Of a stretch of DNA of 64,000 nt, positions 1-11,100 are shown one piece after another. The position numbers were made by a program, and so were the translations under genes. The stretch lies in assembly GCA_036852015.1 (NCBI GenBank), contig JAANDG010000011.1, positions 62,001 to 126,000 of the forward strand, written 5' to 3'. The notes beneath the pieces were generated by a model. The model worked only from the letters and a program-made list of their open reading frames with translations, was not told the origin of the DNA and did not search any database. This DNA comes from Pelodera strongyloides (lineage: Eukaryota; Nematoda; Chromadorea; Rhabditida; Rhabditidae). The number at the start of each line of letters is the position of its first letter. The stretch's first letter is position 1.

Positions 1-120
1 TATGCTAATTTACTTATTTACTCGGATTTAGCTTGTTTATTCTACTTTTTGTTCACTTGCACATGCTGGATGAGAACGATGCGTCCAGGATGCGTTCCAA
101 GAACCGGCCGTTATTTCGCT
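1..120. mobile_element. Family A MITE, partial copy
   Basis: This is one half of the family A MITE whose complete copy lies at 3101-3284. It holds the family's internal 'atgctaatttacttat' type block and ends with a CCGGCCGTTATTTCGCT terminus directly followed by TTAA at 121-124. The other end lies outside the window. The family is recognised by copies at 3101, 35383, 51633 and 54515 that share the inverted ends AGCGAAATA / TATTTCGCT. Confidence 0.7.
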
Positions 121-124
121 TTAA

Positions 125-577
125 GATGTTATGATGTGCGAATTCTATTTCCTAAATTGATATGGTCTAACTCTAACATATAATCTGCTGTGCTATAGGT
201 ACTTTATTCCTCGATTCGACCCCCTCCCGTGAAGCGAATAGGGCTATGCACTAGGACCAATCGCGTAAAAGACTGCTAAAAAAGTAGCACACATGGCAAA
301 AGTAATAGTTGGCCAAGGGGCCCGCAAAGGGCTACTTTTGTGGGTCCGAGAGCTCGCCCAAACTCGGAACATTCGTATACATTCACTTGTATACTAATAT
401 ACTAACACATACATGCACTAGGGCGAGACTTCCGGTCCGCTAGGCTACGGATTGACGAAATAGTCCGAGAAAATACACAATGACGACATTAGTGAATTGT
501 AATAGAAACTATATTAGTCACGGACATAAATTCAAACGATCTCTAACACAATGAGTTATCTTTGCTGTGTTTATTAA
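125..577. other. Gene-free stretch
   Basis: No open frame with splice support is visible. The stretch is AT-rich and ends at a TTAA (574-577) that forms the left target site of the element at 578-3096. Confidence 0.5.
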
Positions 578-3096
578 AGGGTCAGGCCCATTTCAGGTAA
601 CCCCTATGTTTGACTAACCGATATTTTTTAACTATACCATTAATTAAGAAAGATATCTACGCGGATTTCCAGGAAAGAAGCGCCATTCGTATAAATATTT
701 TTTATTATTCATACCCATACACAACTATATACCGTAGATTGTAGGCGTGCAATATAGAATGCAAGTATGGACAAACGTGCATGCACGAGCTCCAATTTTT
801 TCGGCGATTTTTTTTTTCGTTTTTCTTTGACTTGTTTGTTTGCTCTCTGATTCGTTCTGTGTTTTTTCTCGTGTCTGTTTGTTTATTTATTTATTTATTA
901 TTGAGAAACTATGTTGGATGTGACTACACGCAAATTCCCGAATCGTTGCATTCGCTGTTAACCATCTCCGCTTTTTGTATTCCTTTTCCCTCATTTTATT
1001 ACATTTAGTTATTTTGTTGCTTCTTGCAGGGGGTATGCACGTTTCGGCAATGGCGAATACTCATGTTGCTAGATGATGGAACATTAACAACGAGATGCAG
1101 GTTGGATTATTTTCTTTCTAAAAACGGTTTTATTTGAGGTTGTATAATTTTTGTTTACATTTTTATGAAAATTGTGTGGATTTGTTTTATCACACCTCTT
1201 ATAAACCTCTTATACCCAGGCCTGAAACGTAGAAAAAGTAATTGCGGAGCTCTTTCGCTTGTTCAACATTGATCAGCGCCTCTCCTTTTATACCCGAAAG
1301 CCCTCTTGAGCTATTCTGACTTTCTTTGCCGGATCCGTTACAAACCAACGTTTCTCCTTTATATAAGGAGACTGTTAGTAGTCTTAGTGATTAACAAACG
1401 TTTTCTTTAGACAAACGACACTAATTGAAACTGGCCCCGGACGACGATTGAGTGGATTGAGGAATGTTACTGGCGTTACAACGAAATATGTCGTCCGAGT
1501 AGAACAAGGTGAGTGTGAATTCAAAAATATTGTTTTTTTTTTCTGCTAAACCAAAACATGTATTGAAGTGGAATACCGGCCGCTTTTTTGTAATGCATCG
1601 TGCATAGTTGAATTATTGCGTATTTATGCAAAGTTGCTCGAGTTTAGCTAGCTTTTTTATTCTAATTTATGTTCATTTGCAGGCCTCAAATTGTATGTGG
1701 TCCTTTGTTGTTTTTTTTAGTTGGGATGATGTTTGTAAGGAGCCGCTTGTTGCAATTTGAGAACTATCCTCAGTTTTTAAACATTCATCAAGCTTTGAAC
1801 CGCATGTTAGATAATTATATTCACATGTATTCAACGTAAAATCCGGAGCGATTTTCAATAGACATTTGCACAGCACAGTAATTTTGCAAGTTGCGTTACA
1901 AACAAGGAATGTTTTTAGTTGTTATTAGGTAGTTTTTGTATGTATCGTTGTAGGATCGATTTGGAAACAGCCGACTCTTGTCATCCTGAATGCTGTGAAA
2001 TTGATTGAACTGGGAAGGAGTTGGACAATGGAAGGTATCCGTGCCGTGATATACTAATCTAAATACTGTGTTTTATTTTGTGATTTTCTTTGTACAAAGT
2101 ATAATTACACGTAGTTTACTTTTAATCTTGAACGCAGCTTGAACGCTAAACACTGGCCGTATTTTAAAACTTGTGATAGACAACCGTATTTCCATCTTTT
2201 CATGTCTTTGTCAGAGGTAGTTGAACTATACATTTTTGTCATCTTTAGTTGTGTTGGGATATCGGTTCGTTGTGTTTATTAGCAATCCGACCGGGAATCA
2301 TTGTCCATTAGTTCTTAGTCCTGATTTTATCTTCGGTTGTTTACAACTTTCGTACATGAATTAAAAGTACTCTGCCCACGTTATGGTTAGGGAACAAACT
2401 TATACTCAAGTAATGTATCATATTATAATAACAGCTTTATTTTATTATACCTTCCAGCTTTTCGGTCGATTATTCCCACTGATGCCGTTTCTTATCGGTT
2501 ATGTTATTGTGTTTTCCAATCAAAATTTTTATTATGTGTATTTGTAAACATGTTCTCTTCAATAAACTATTCTCCTACTGTCTTATGTTACCTGGTATTA
2601 TGTGCTGCTTAATATATAATCACCTGTTATGTTTTTGGATTGCTAAGTAAAATCACCGGGTCGCCCCCATTTTTGAGCCATCTGTTATAAATGAAAACAA
2701 TTCGTGGATAATGGGAAAACAATAAATGTTTTCAGTTAATGCTCTATTCCCATATTAATATGCTCCTTATTCCTTACTTCACTAGTCACTAGAAATTTGA
2801 TTTACCAAGCTTTCCATTAAACCCCACGTATCACCGCTTTTTTCGTTTTCCACATCTTGTTGCCTAAAATGGACCGGGTGCATGCACGTGTGTGACGTGT
2901 TTGCACCACTTGCATTCTATATTGCACGCCTACAATCTACGGTATAGAGTTGTGTATGGGTATGAATAATAAAAAATATTTATACGAATGGCGCTTCTTT
3001 CCTGGAAATCCGCGTAGATATCTTTCTTAATTAATGGTATAGTTAAAAAATATCGGTTAGTCAAACATAGGGGTTACCTGAAATGGGCCTGACCCT
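578..3096. mobile_element. TTAA-flanked 2.5-kb element with ~190-bp terminal inverted repeats
   Basis: The left arm (578 to about 768) and right arm (about 2906 to 3096) are reverse complements; I saw one mismatch. Both begin AGGGTCAGGCCCATTTCAGG. TTAA lies directly outside both ends (574-577 and 3097-3100), as for a target-site duplication. TTAA duplication is known for the piggyBac superfamily, but the AGGG terminus is not the usual piggyBac end, so the superfamily is left open. No transposase frame was recognised, so it is probably non-autonomous. The interior carries the spliced gene at 1030-2364. Its right TTAA is shared with the family A MITE at 3101-3284. Confidence 0.85.
1030..2364 (+). 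CDS. Small four-exon gene inside the TTAA element, possible OB-fold (RMI2-like) protein
   Basis: Exons 1030-1100, 1411-1508, 1954-2034 and 2249-2364 (stop TAA 2362-2364) each follow a TAG/CAG acceptor, end at a GT donor, and join in one frame to give about 121 residues. The first exon is open from its acceptor, so the start codon is either the internal ATG at 1063 or in an unseen upstream exon. The chain has alternating hydrophobic segments typical of a small beta barrel: LMLLDDGT, TKYVVRV and LVILNAVKLIEL. That order (a DDGT turn, a Pro-Gly, a YVVRV strand, an AVKLIEL strand, then Trp) loosely recalls RMI2, an OB-fold subunit of the BLM-TOP3-RMI complex; this is inference. AATAAA lies at 2561-2566. 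It could be a captured host gene, a gene of the element, or a decayed copy. Confidence 0.5.
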
Positions 3097-3100
3097 TTAA

Positions 3101-3284
3101 AGCGAAATAACGGCCGGTTTTTGAAACGCATGGTGGACGACTGAATTCTTACGTATTTATGCTAAGTTACTCGAATTTATCTCGATTTTTCATTCTAATT
3201 TATGTTCATTTGCATACATTTGCATATAAGTCATAAGAATGCTGGTTTACTCGATGAATTTCAAAAGCCGGCCGGTATTTTGCT
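3101..3284. mobile_element. Family A MITE, complete copy
   Basis: The ends are inverted repeats (AGCGAAATAACGGCCGGTTT and its relaxed complement ending GGTATTTTGCT), with TTAA outside at 3097-3100 and 3285-3288. The left TTAA is also the right target site of the element at 578-3096, so the two elements abut on a single TTAA. Confidence 0.85.
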
Positions 3285-3288
3285 TTAA

Positions 3289-4274
3289 AACGGTGAGGTC
3301 AGCTCAATCAGACTTTGTTGCTGTACTTATGGCGTTTCTCCACGCACAAACAACATTACATAGAGTTGGTTATTAAATTCGCCAGCTTTCTGAGTAATTT
3401 GCTCCACGGGCTAACATGTGGAAAATTAGGATGATTTTTCCGTCTCTTACTCTATGTCATCAATTCCCGTAAGTTCGTGAAAAACACAAGCATTGGATTC
3501 AGGTAGCATGGATATTTTGGGTTCTCTTCTCTTTTTACATTCAATAATCAATATGTGCAACAATAAGTGTATTTAGTGATCGTGTTTATGTTTCAAAACT
3601 AATAAAAACAGCGAATAGCACAGCATCGAAGCGTCGTGCCCTAATTTTGTCATCAGCATAAACTTTGCTCGCCTCATCTTACAAGGTCCACCTTTATTAG
3701 AAAGGAATTTTGGCGCAAAAAGTGTTTTATTATCCAAACGTCTGTGCTCCTTCGAAGATTATGCTCGTAAAATGATCGAGCTAAAGCGAACGTTTTGTGT
3801 ATATTTAAAGTTTCCGAGGGTTTCCTTGGTTTCTTCACACTTGAAGATCTAACCAAGTGGAAGAAAATTGCACTACCAAGAAATGGATAGAGAAGAGATA
3901 TTTCTCGACTACTATCCTGAGAGCTGAGATTATTTTCGTTTCGGTAGGCGAGTTATTAGTCAAAGATATTTTAGGAACTTCATTTTCATTCGTTTTACTT
4001 TATAATGTTGGTTCGAATCCGTTCAAAGCCAATAGTTGTGTATGATCTGTTTCATTTCTAGAAAATCTCTATGAAAGATCTTCGTTGCGGACCAAAAACA
4101 CACGGCTTCAAACACTTTTCCTTTGTGTTAATGTTTATTCTTCAATTTTTTAATATCAATAAGCAAAGTATTCTAAAGGTAATGTCATGTTCATCCAGAA
4201 TAACTTGTAAATATGCTTACTTGAGAATCATTATTGCCGTTTCGTAAATTTACTGTAAAGATTCACTGATTGAA
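3289..4274. other. Gene-free stretch
   Basis: Only short unsupported frames occur here; I could not join any of them through splice sites. AT-rich spacer. Confidence 0.4.
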
Positions 4275-4426
4275 AGCCATATTGTACCTACTTTGGGAAA
4301 TGCATATGATATGCATTTCCTATGCATCATATGCAAATGGCGTCCCCGAAGCTTGCCGGACGGGCACACTGCATATGATACATAGGAAATTCGTATCGTA
4401 TGCAAATAAGTAGATACAATACGGCT
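4275..4426. mobile_element. Family B hairpin MITE
   Basis: Degenerate palindrome whose arms carry CATATGATATGCATTTCC and CATATGATACATAGGAAA around a centre with the CGAAGCTT motif seen in the related copies at 28394 and 32073. The right end ACGGCT is followed by TTAA (4427-4430). Confidence 0.7.
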
Positions 4427-5016
4427 TTAATGTATCCACATTAGCATACAGCTCTAAAGCCACGGATAATATGCATCTAAATTTGCTCGCAACCCTGAAC
4501 ATTTCTTGCTGCAGAAGTACCTTATCGACGTTTTCCTATAAGTTCTCTCCACGTTTCCCCTAATGATAGAGTAGCAGCGTAGGTGGCACTTTTTATAGCC
4601 CTTTCCAAATACTTCAATATCTAAGGCAGTTATGAGAAATTATATGCCTTCGACTCCATTACAATAGCTTTAAAGTCAAATACTATATGATCTTTAATGA
4701 AGAATGCACCTACCGCGGCTTGTAGTTGGTTGATAGTATTTCATGCAGGCATTTAGGATGCATAAAAGCCCTCGGAAACCAAGTGTTGAAATCTTTGTTA
4801 TGTTATCAGTTATCGTCTATTTTCACCAAAATGCCACTGATCACAATTAACTGACAATTACACTTGATAGTTACTGATTTATCTAGCTTCATGCAGGAAC
4901 TTTTCATCGACGTTCAATTTTTTTATATTTTGATGTTTTTTACTTACGTCGCAATTCATTTATTGTATGTAAAATTGAATTTGTTCTTACGTGTGCATTG
5001 TATTATATACTCTTAA

Positions 5017-5148
5017 AACGAAACAACATCCGGTTTTTGCAACGTATATTTTAAACTCATATCCTCATGCGGTGTATGCAAATGAATATAATTCGCTACA
5101 TGAGAATAACGCACAGCGTATGTTTCAAAAACCGGTTGTTGTACAGCT
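5017..5148. mobile_element. Short TTAA MITE related to family A
   Basis: Left end AACGAAACAACATCCGG and right end CCGGTTGTTGTACAGCT are imperfect inverted repeats. TTAA lies at 5013-5016 and 5149-5152. The interior contains TATGCAAATGA as in family A. It lies just 5' of the first LDLa-gene exon that can be modelled. Confidence 0.65.
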
Positions 5149-5164
5149 TTAACATAAATGTCAG

Positions 5165-8100
5165 ACTGCCCAGTGCCCGGTTACCGTATGCCCTCTCGTC
5201 CGGTAGATGAGTGCCGTGAGGGCCTCCTCAGATGCTAATACCTATTCCTCTGGTAATTATCATATATGCCGCCGGACTCATTCATTTTGGCAGCGCACAG
5301 TTTATCAGCGTGCGGTGTAAGTTATTTATTTATAGAATTTTAAGGAATCTACTCCAATTCGACTAGCATATTTGTTAGCTTATTTGGTTTTAGGTGTTTA
5401 ATTATTGAGGGAGAGAAAATGAGAGAAAGACCGAGAGACAAAGAACGAGAGAGAAAGAGAGGAGAGACTTTGAGGTGAACGGAGTTATGAAGAAACACTG
5501 TGTATGTGTGTTCGTAAGTGCATCTGTGTGCATAGTATAAAGAGTCGACTGTACGAAGGGAATAATTGCCTCAAAATATGGTAATTAATTATTGTTGAGG
5601 TAATTATTCTCCCTGATGATGGCGGAAGCCGAAACGTCGGAAAATAAATGTGATTAAACCGTACATTGTTGTTTTCTTTGTTGAAAAAAAAGAAACTCTG
5701 GCAACATATACTAAATACATACTCCTGTACAACTGAATGGAGCGTGATGATGTACAAAGTTTGAAGGGAGATGTAGTTCCATATTCCTCACAATCAGTGA
5801 AGCAACCTTATTCACATGTTGAAACATTCAGCTCTGGGCAACCGAGTGCCGGGTCGCTGTCCGGCGGGCTGCTTTGACTGTGGACTTGGTATTCGATGCG
5901 TCTCGATCAAACATTTTCACGACGGAAAACCAGACTGCCCAGATGGAAGTGATGAGTGTTAGTGATTGACAATGTATATTCCATACATTCAACTTATGCC
6001 AACTCATGAGTAGTGGAATTGAGAAATGCAGTCAAATTAAAAAAAAATGCTATTTGGAACTTGGAACTGTACGGAACTTGTCTGGAAAACAACATGTACT
6101 TTCTTAGAATGCAAATAAATTTGTTTATTATTGGGGCTAGGCGCGCGATAGCGCGCCTAGCCCTTTTTGGTTCTTCTACGGGGTTTTCCCGGACCTTGGA
6201 GCACTTTTCAATGGATAGCACAAAAACTACTGAACCAATCGGGCTCCATTTTGCAAATCTACTCTGGAAACTATTTTCTATTAGCCAGCAAAAATTCAGC
6301 CCTTAAAGTCAAGTTTGAATATATGTAATAAAAAAAACGACTGACGTTATATGTCCATATAGTAGTTTGTATCCAACCTTCCTCAATTTTGGAGATGGCT
6401 GAACGGATCCTTTTGAAATCAAGGGCATTATAGCAAGTAGGCTTGCGGGCATCACGCAAAGCCATCGGAATTTTAAAATATTTATTTCTAAGTATTGATT
6501 TATTGATTTTTATTGCTTTTTTTACCATTTTTGGTACATTATCGGCCCTAGCGCGCTTCGCAATGGACGTTTTGGTCCCAAACTTCGGCAGTAGATAGTT
6601 AAAGTGTTGCTGAGAATAATTCTCTGTGACGTCAACTTTGTCTGATATCGATTTCTTGGACGTTTGGGCCTCTGAAAATTGCACCCTCGTTTTCATGTAA
6701 GACGAAGCCCCGCCCCCAAGATGGAAACCCCGCCCCCTTTGACTGCTAGCCCGCCTAATTGAGGGAGCGTCATAGTTAGTGGGTAGAACAAGTTATACTG
6801 CATTCAACCACGGAAAATAACTGCTCTATAAAAGCAATACCCTTCCTTGGGTATTTTTTTTTTCGACCGTAATCTATGATTAGGCTTGTAAGCCTAGGGG
6901 CTAGGGAAACCCCTTTTTTTGGTTTTGAGCACACACCATGTGATGAAAGCTTTGATGTTGGGTTAGTTTTTTGAATATGTATGTCAAACGAAAGACGAAG
7001 ATTTCAGTACCGATTTATTAACCTTTTCCGCCAACAAAACAACCGTCTTTTGAGCAGCATTGGTCTTTCATATCCCTTCCTATGACATAGTCTACTGCAG
7101 TGGGATTTGCTGAATATTGTGGAAGAACTAAAGTGGTAAAAGACTGAAATTCGAAGTCGGCGAAGTTGAACAGATAATTTGTGAAAGATGTGAACATTCT
7201 GCCAAAGTCACACATACATTATCACATAACTTTTAGAATACATTTGAAAACACTTGCTGGATTTGAAGGGATAATGTATTCTGAATTCTACATAATCGAA
7301 TATACATATGACGGCATATGGCTATTTGCACAGCCTCCTCTTTCCGAATTCTTAGTTGGCTGCGTAAAGTGGCCGTTATAGAGGCTACTTGGTGTAACTG
7401 GTAGAGTAGAGGACTCGTAGTAGGTGTATTATGGTGCAAGTTCTGACAGCTTCGAACTTTTTGCAATGAATCGGGCCAGCAATTATTAGACAGTTAACTA
7501 CGTTATACAGTCTTCTGCTAATGAATATCAATGTGAGTCAAAATTGGACGTTTGTGTATAAGTTTATTGAAAGAAGTGAGTTTCTTAATTTTCCCTCAAT
7601 ATACAAAAGGATATTTGCCAAATATCTGCAAAAAGAGGAAAATATTTTATCGTGTAAAAAGTGGACTGTTTTAGGCCAGTGTTTTTGGATCTTCTCATCT
7701 TCTGCTCGACGTGAGTCAAAAGTCTATTGTTAGTGTGTAAGTTAGTTAATTACTTACTATATCAAAAAAATGAGCGTCGACAAAAAGAGACCAATTCAAT
7801 TCTGAACTGCGGCAACAAAACAAAAAGTGATAAATTCATTTCTGAAGACTAAATAATATTATATGAAACGCCTAATTTTAATTTGCCAATTATTTATAAT
7901 TTATTTCTATCCAACGGGGAGCCAAAAATTGCGGCGCTCCCTTGCTGTTTCCCGCTGTGGTTAGCTAACTAGTGAACATAAAAATAAGGTGTGGAGTGTG
8001 GACTATGGCCAGTAGGCGAACTGGTAAGGTCGACCATTTAAAAAGGAATTAATAATGGTCTTTATGGGGAAGTATGTTTATAGTATGTTGTGTAGAACGC

Positions 8101-11100
8101 ATCTTATCCAACGACCTCACACTAGCACATCCATATATATTATACATATTTCATAACAGAGCGGGAAACGGTGTCTCTGTCATCGTGTAATATATTTTAA
8201 AGGTTAGCATGGATACACTAGTATTCATTTAGCGGAATGCTTTCTTTTGAGATATACTCCACTGCGTCTTTTGTTTAGTAGCACTAACAACTATGACTAT
8301 AAGCTGCAAGATGCGACCTTTGTCAGCCGCAATTTTTGGCTCCCCGTTGGATAGAAATAAATTATAAATAATTGGCAAATTAAAATTAGGCGTTTCATAT
8401 AATATTATTTAGTCTTCAGAAATGAATTTATCACTTTTTGTTTTGTTGCCGCAGTTCAGAATTGAATTGGTCTCTTTTTGTCGACGCTCATTTTTTTGAT
8501 ATAGTAAGTAATTAACTAACTTACACACTAACAATAGACTTTTGACTCACGTCGAGCAGAAGATGAGAAGATCCAAAAACACTGGCCTAAAACAGTCCAC
8601 TTTTTACACGATAAAATTTGTTTATTGACTTCATTTTACTTGTTTTCATGATTTGTTAGAGAAAAATTTGTTCAGTAATCCGTTGTTCAGGGTGCCTTCC
8701 TGGATACGTCCGATGCGGACCATATTGTGTCGAAATCAAATACCTTGGAGCTTGCTTGTTCCATCCAAAATGCGATGGAAAACAAGGACAGCCAGGATTT
8801 TGTGGACTCACAAGTGGGTCATTGATCACTTTACTTCTTTACAACATTTAACTTTATTTAGAAGTCTTCGGAACACGCTTCTTACTATTTATTTGTAAAC
8901 TGTATCATGCATGAGAGATGAGAGAATAAAACAAAATAATAGCAGCTCGCATGCGTTGAATAAAACTAAATGTTACCTATCAATAATAAAGAAAGGTTAA
9001 ATTTTAGAAGAAAAACTTTGCCGTGAACCATATGCATTTCCGTGCAAAGGATATGGCGAGTGTGTTATGTGGCCTTGGTTGCGTGACGGAAAAGCGGACT
9101 GTTTGGACGAATCCGATGAGAAAGGTAAGATGTTGTAGGACATTTGTTGATCCTAGCTTTATCTAAAATAGACTGAGAATTGTCATTAGTTCGACATCAT
9201 GACAAACTTACATTACTCTGACACCTCTTGTATTCAAGATACAAGGTCGAACGATAGGCGGAGATGCGTCAAGTTTTTATTGATCGGTCTACTTTCAGAT
9301 AACGAGTACATTTCAATTCTGGAGCGAGGTTGGCAAGCCTACCTTGACAACGCCCGCAAACTATCCGAGGGAGGTCTCCTACCGCCTCCAGCGCTTTGGA
9401 ATCATACCGGACAAGGCCAACACCCATACGAGGGTCCAAACGTTCCAATCGATAACGGATATGGCCCACCATATCCGACAGCACGACCCACCTATGGACT
9501 ACCTCCGCAATTACCCCCGACAACGCCTAGATACCCATTTCTACCATGGACTAAACCGACTCAAGCAATTGTAGAGCCATACCCGCGCGGCCCTATTTAC
9601 CCAGCAGAAAACACATACCCGACAGTCCCAACTATTTCAAATAACCAAACAATTTACGGAGCAGGACCCAGGATAAATGACACATTAGGCACACCAATTA
9701 ATGCAACAAAAGAAATGAAGCCAGGAGAAGTCCGTATAACGGTGCACCCGCATTCTAAAACAACCATCGATAAATCAAAGGAAGGTGTGTCAGCTTTGAG
9801 CGGATATGTTAGTTTTCTGTGCGAGTTTATATTTGATAAACATGATGAAGAATCTAATAATTTCACTGCTTACAAATAGTATAATACCATATTCTTTGTT
9901 TGATGGGCCCAAGATCAAGTCATTGCAGAAACAACGTATGGGCAAAAACCAGGAGAACACCAAGAAGCAGAAAGACCACACTTTCCAAGTCCAGAAGATT
10001 ATGAAGACCTAGTACAGATGGGGCAAGGTAAACGAAGACGTAAATGAAAATGTGATTGGTGTTTACTAAAATTAACTCCACTCACTCTTGGCATTTTAGG
10101 AAAACAAACAGTTCAACCATCACTGCACCGCCTCACGCACAGACCTTACTATCCAATTCCATTTTTGCCACCACTGCCATTTCCAACTGGACTGCCCCAG
10201 AAACCTGTATCAACAAGTGTACCAGGTAAGTTAATTTATTTAGTAAATCGGTTGAGTATGTAACGAACATATATCATTACCCATGATTTATTTCAATATG
10301 ATTTAGGAACAAATGTCGTTGGTGGCGCTGAGGGACCATTTCATCCAGAACCCGGAATATACGAAGTTGGCGGCAAGACACCTTCAGAACAGGAACACTT
10401 CCAGCCTGAACCTCCTTATGGTTCAGTACCAGGGATGGAACGCCTACCGAATCAATGGACTGCATCGCCTTATTTTCCGGAAAATATTCAACCAGTCCGG
10501 CCGGGTACAATGTCTCCACAGGGAACAGTCAAGTTCATTACTGGTTCTTACGGTACTGGAGTCCCAAGAACTAGCACAGATTTTGCGCAAACAAAGCCTG
10601 ACAAGTACGGACAGGGTTATGAAACAACTTTGAAAACTGGAGAAGCAGGAGGACATCCAAATATCGTGCATCCAACACTGATTCCATTTGATTTCACGCC
10701 GACACTGCCCACGGAACCGACAACTACTACTCGAAGGCCGTTTGGTGGTGTTCCTATTCCGATTATCCCTATTCCATTGCCTATGTTTACGCCGGCTACC
10801 AGAGTTCCTGTGAAGACTACAGAGGTTCCCTGGTTTGTAGAATCTACTGCCAAAACAACGTCTATGGTTGAAAGCATAACAAAAACCACAATGTCAACAC
10901 CACGTGACTTTTATGAAGAGGAGACTACTTGGACTAGCACGAGGGGAACCACAGCAACTATATTTGCATCAGAACAGACGTACACAAAAACAACATCACG
11001 TGGTGGGACAGAGAGTGGAGAGCAAGCGGGGGTGACCAGAACACAGACAGGAAAGACATCTGAAGAACAGACAACAATTGGTGGGTGTTTTTTTTTTTGG

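Noticed and set aside
781..1008. 75-residue plus-strand frame with hydrophobic content inside the 578-3096 element
   Set aside because: Low-complexity T-rich DNA, no donor that would link it in phase to the exon at 1030.
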